In this document: positions 63,756-64,000 of the stretch, piece by piece
Numbering within the stretch: position 1 is the first letter of the stretch
How the letters are laid out: every line of letters begins with the position of its first letter
NCBI RefSeq assembly: GCF_000828675.1
Contig: NZ_AP014510.1
Location: 1,507,413 to 1,571,412, forward strand
From: Thermotoga profunda AZM34c06
GTDB taxonomy: Bacteria; Thermotogota; Thermotogae; Thermotogales; DSM-5069
Length of the DNA: 64,000 nucleotides
Direction of reading: 5' to 3'
Notes under the pieces: model-generated
Told to the model about the DNA's origin: nothing
Databases searched by the model: none
Seen by the model: only the letters and a program-made list of their open reading frames with translations
Translations under genes and position numbers: made by a program

Positions 63756-64000
63756 ATGAGTAAGGCAGTGATAAGGTTTTTGATATTCGTGACAATGCTT
63801 TGGATAGGTTCTACATTGGCATACTATTTTTCGAGTATGTGGTTCATCACAACGTGGTATGCCAGTATTTTTGTGGTAAGTTTATACTTCGCTTTAAAAA
63901 CCGGTGAGAAGTTATCGGATCTTTTCAGATTAAATGGCAAATGGATATTGAAAAGTATCTTATTTCTACCATTGATATATGCCTTGATGGCAGTGGTGAG
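63756..64000 (+). CDS. Integral membrane protein, N-terminal part only
   Basis: From ATG 63756 (AGGAG at 63741-63745) 81 codons are open to the window end. The peptide has at least three hydrophobic segments (VIRFLIFVTMLWIGSTLAYY, WYASIFVVSLYFAL and the SILFLPLIYALMAVV end) separated by short charged loops. The family cannot be told from this fragment; a CPBP-type membrane peptidase is one possibility but is unsupported. Confidence 0.65.
   Translation, partial: MSKAVIRFLIFVTMLWIGSTLAYYFSSMWFITTWYASIFVVSLYFALKTGEKLSDLFRLNGKWILKSILFLPLIYALMAVV

Noticed and set aside
1-64000. CRISPR arrays, tRNA or rRNA genes, insertion sequences, prophage
   Set aside because: I saw no regularly spaced repeats, no tRNA-like fold in the few gaps, and no transposase, integrase or phage gene.

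Overview
The window is a gene-dense, AT-rich bacterial chromosome segment with nearly no non-coding DNA. Gene content suggests a thermophilic Thermotogota, most likely a Thermotoga/Pseudothermotoga relative. This is an inference from the mix of genes: an Ogg2-type 8-oxoguanine glycosylase, an XRE-cupin/speH/speE polyamine cluster, a maltose-type permease with a giant loop, a second-GluRS-like gltX with gatAB, and HD-GYP and GGDEF signalling proteins. Initiation sites are strikingly regular: a strong GGAGGTG-like ribosome site about 6 nt before the start, with many TTG and GTG starts. Several starts below were moved to fit this pattern. I see no rRNA, tRNA, CRISPR array, insertion sequence or prophage.

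Layout. 1-942 (-): truncated amino-acid-type ABC binding protein with a near-consensus promoter. 943-1571: the only gene-free gap over 300 bases. 1572-4031: a rhomboid protease converging on a PEPCK/HPr-kinase-like P-loop protein across a shared hairpin. 4180-7054 (-): a sulfur operon (TusA/YeeD, YeeE thiosulfate transporter, DsrE, DsrF, DsrH) followed by an ArsR-type regulator fused to a second TusA domain. 7252-9267 (-): HD-GYP sensor. 9341-24337 (+): an eleven-gene run with mnmA, a second rhomboid, gatA, gatB, a putative small outer-membrane barrel, hemW, a flavin reductase, nrnA, a 1351-residue pseudokinase/ATPase/GGDEF protein, RNase R and an alpha/beta hydrolase. 24338-28590 (-): dCMP deaminase, beta and gamma subunits of a 2-oxoacid:ferredoxin oxidoreductase, a DgkA-type kinase, cheB and a LysM/M23 hydrolase. 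28880-36709 (+): polyamine regulator, speH, speE, prmA, DUF501, an ECF sigma factor with likely anti-sigma and envelope partner, a radical SAM/HhH protein and hisS, which appears to start with CTG. 36754-41459 (-): ogg, gltX, cysS, glyA. Then a Fur/PerR regulator (+), infB (-), a SIS sugar isomerase (+), and coaX with a radical SAM gene (-). 47250-63642 (+): a sixteen-gene run with DUF554, a WecA-like transferase, a Wzy/WaaL-like protein, hslVU, two sugar permeases, an FtsB-like protein, an RsmJ-like methyltransferase, miaA-hfq-hflX, an M23 peptidase, a small Cys protein, metK and rpsT, closed by a hairpin terminator. 63756-64000: truncated membrane protein.

How the genes connect. The sulfur operon appears to import thiosulfate and pass sulfane sulfur along a TusA/DsrEFH relay. 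Its last gene carries a copy of the relay's own sulfur-carrier domain on a DNA-binding head, so it is a candidate sulfane-sulfur sensor. A natural sulfur acceptor, the tRNA 2-thiouridylase MnmA, lies 2 kb away on the other strand. MetK makes the S-adenosylmethionine that SpeH and SpeE turn into polyamines, and also feeds several methyltransferases here. GatAB and the second GltX fit indirect Gln-tRNA synthesis, but no gatC is present. The GGDEF and HD-GYP proteins could make and degrade cyclic di-GMP. The most interesting things are the ArsR-TusA fusion, the matched insertions in both sugar permeases, the pseudokinase/ATPase/GGDEF protein and the CTG start of hisS.
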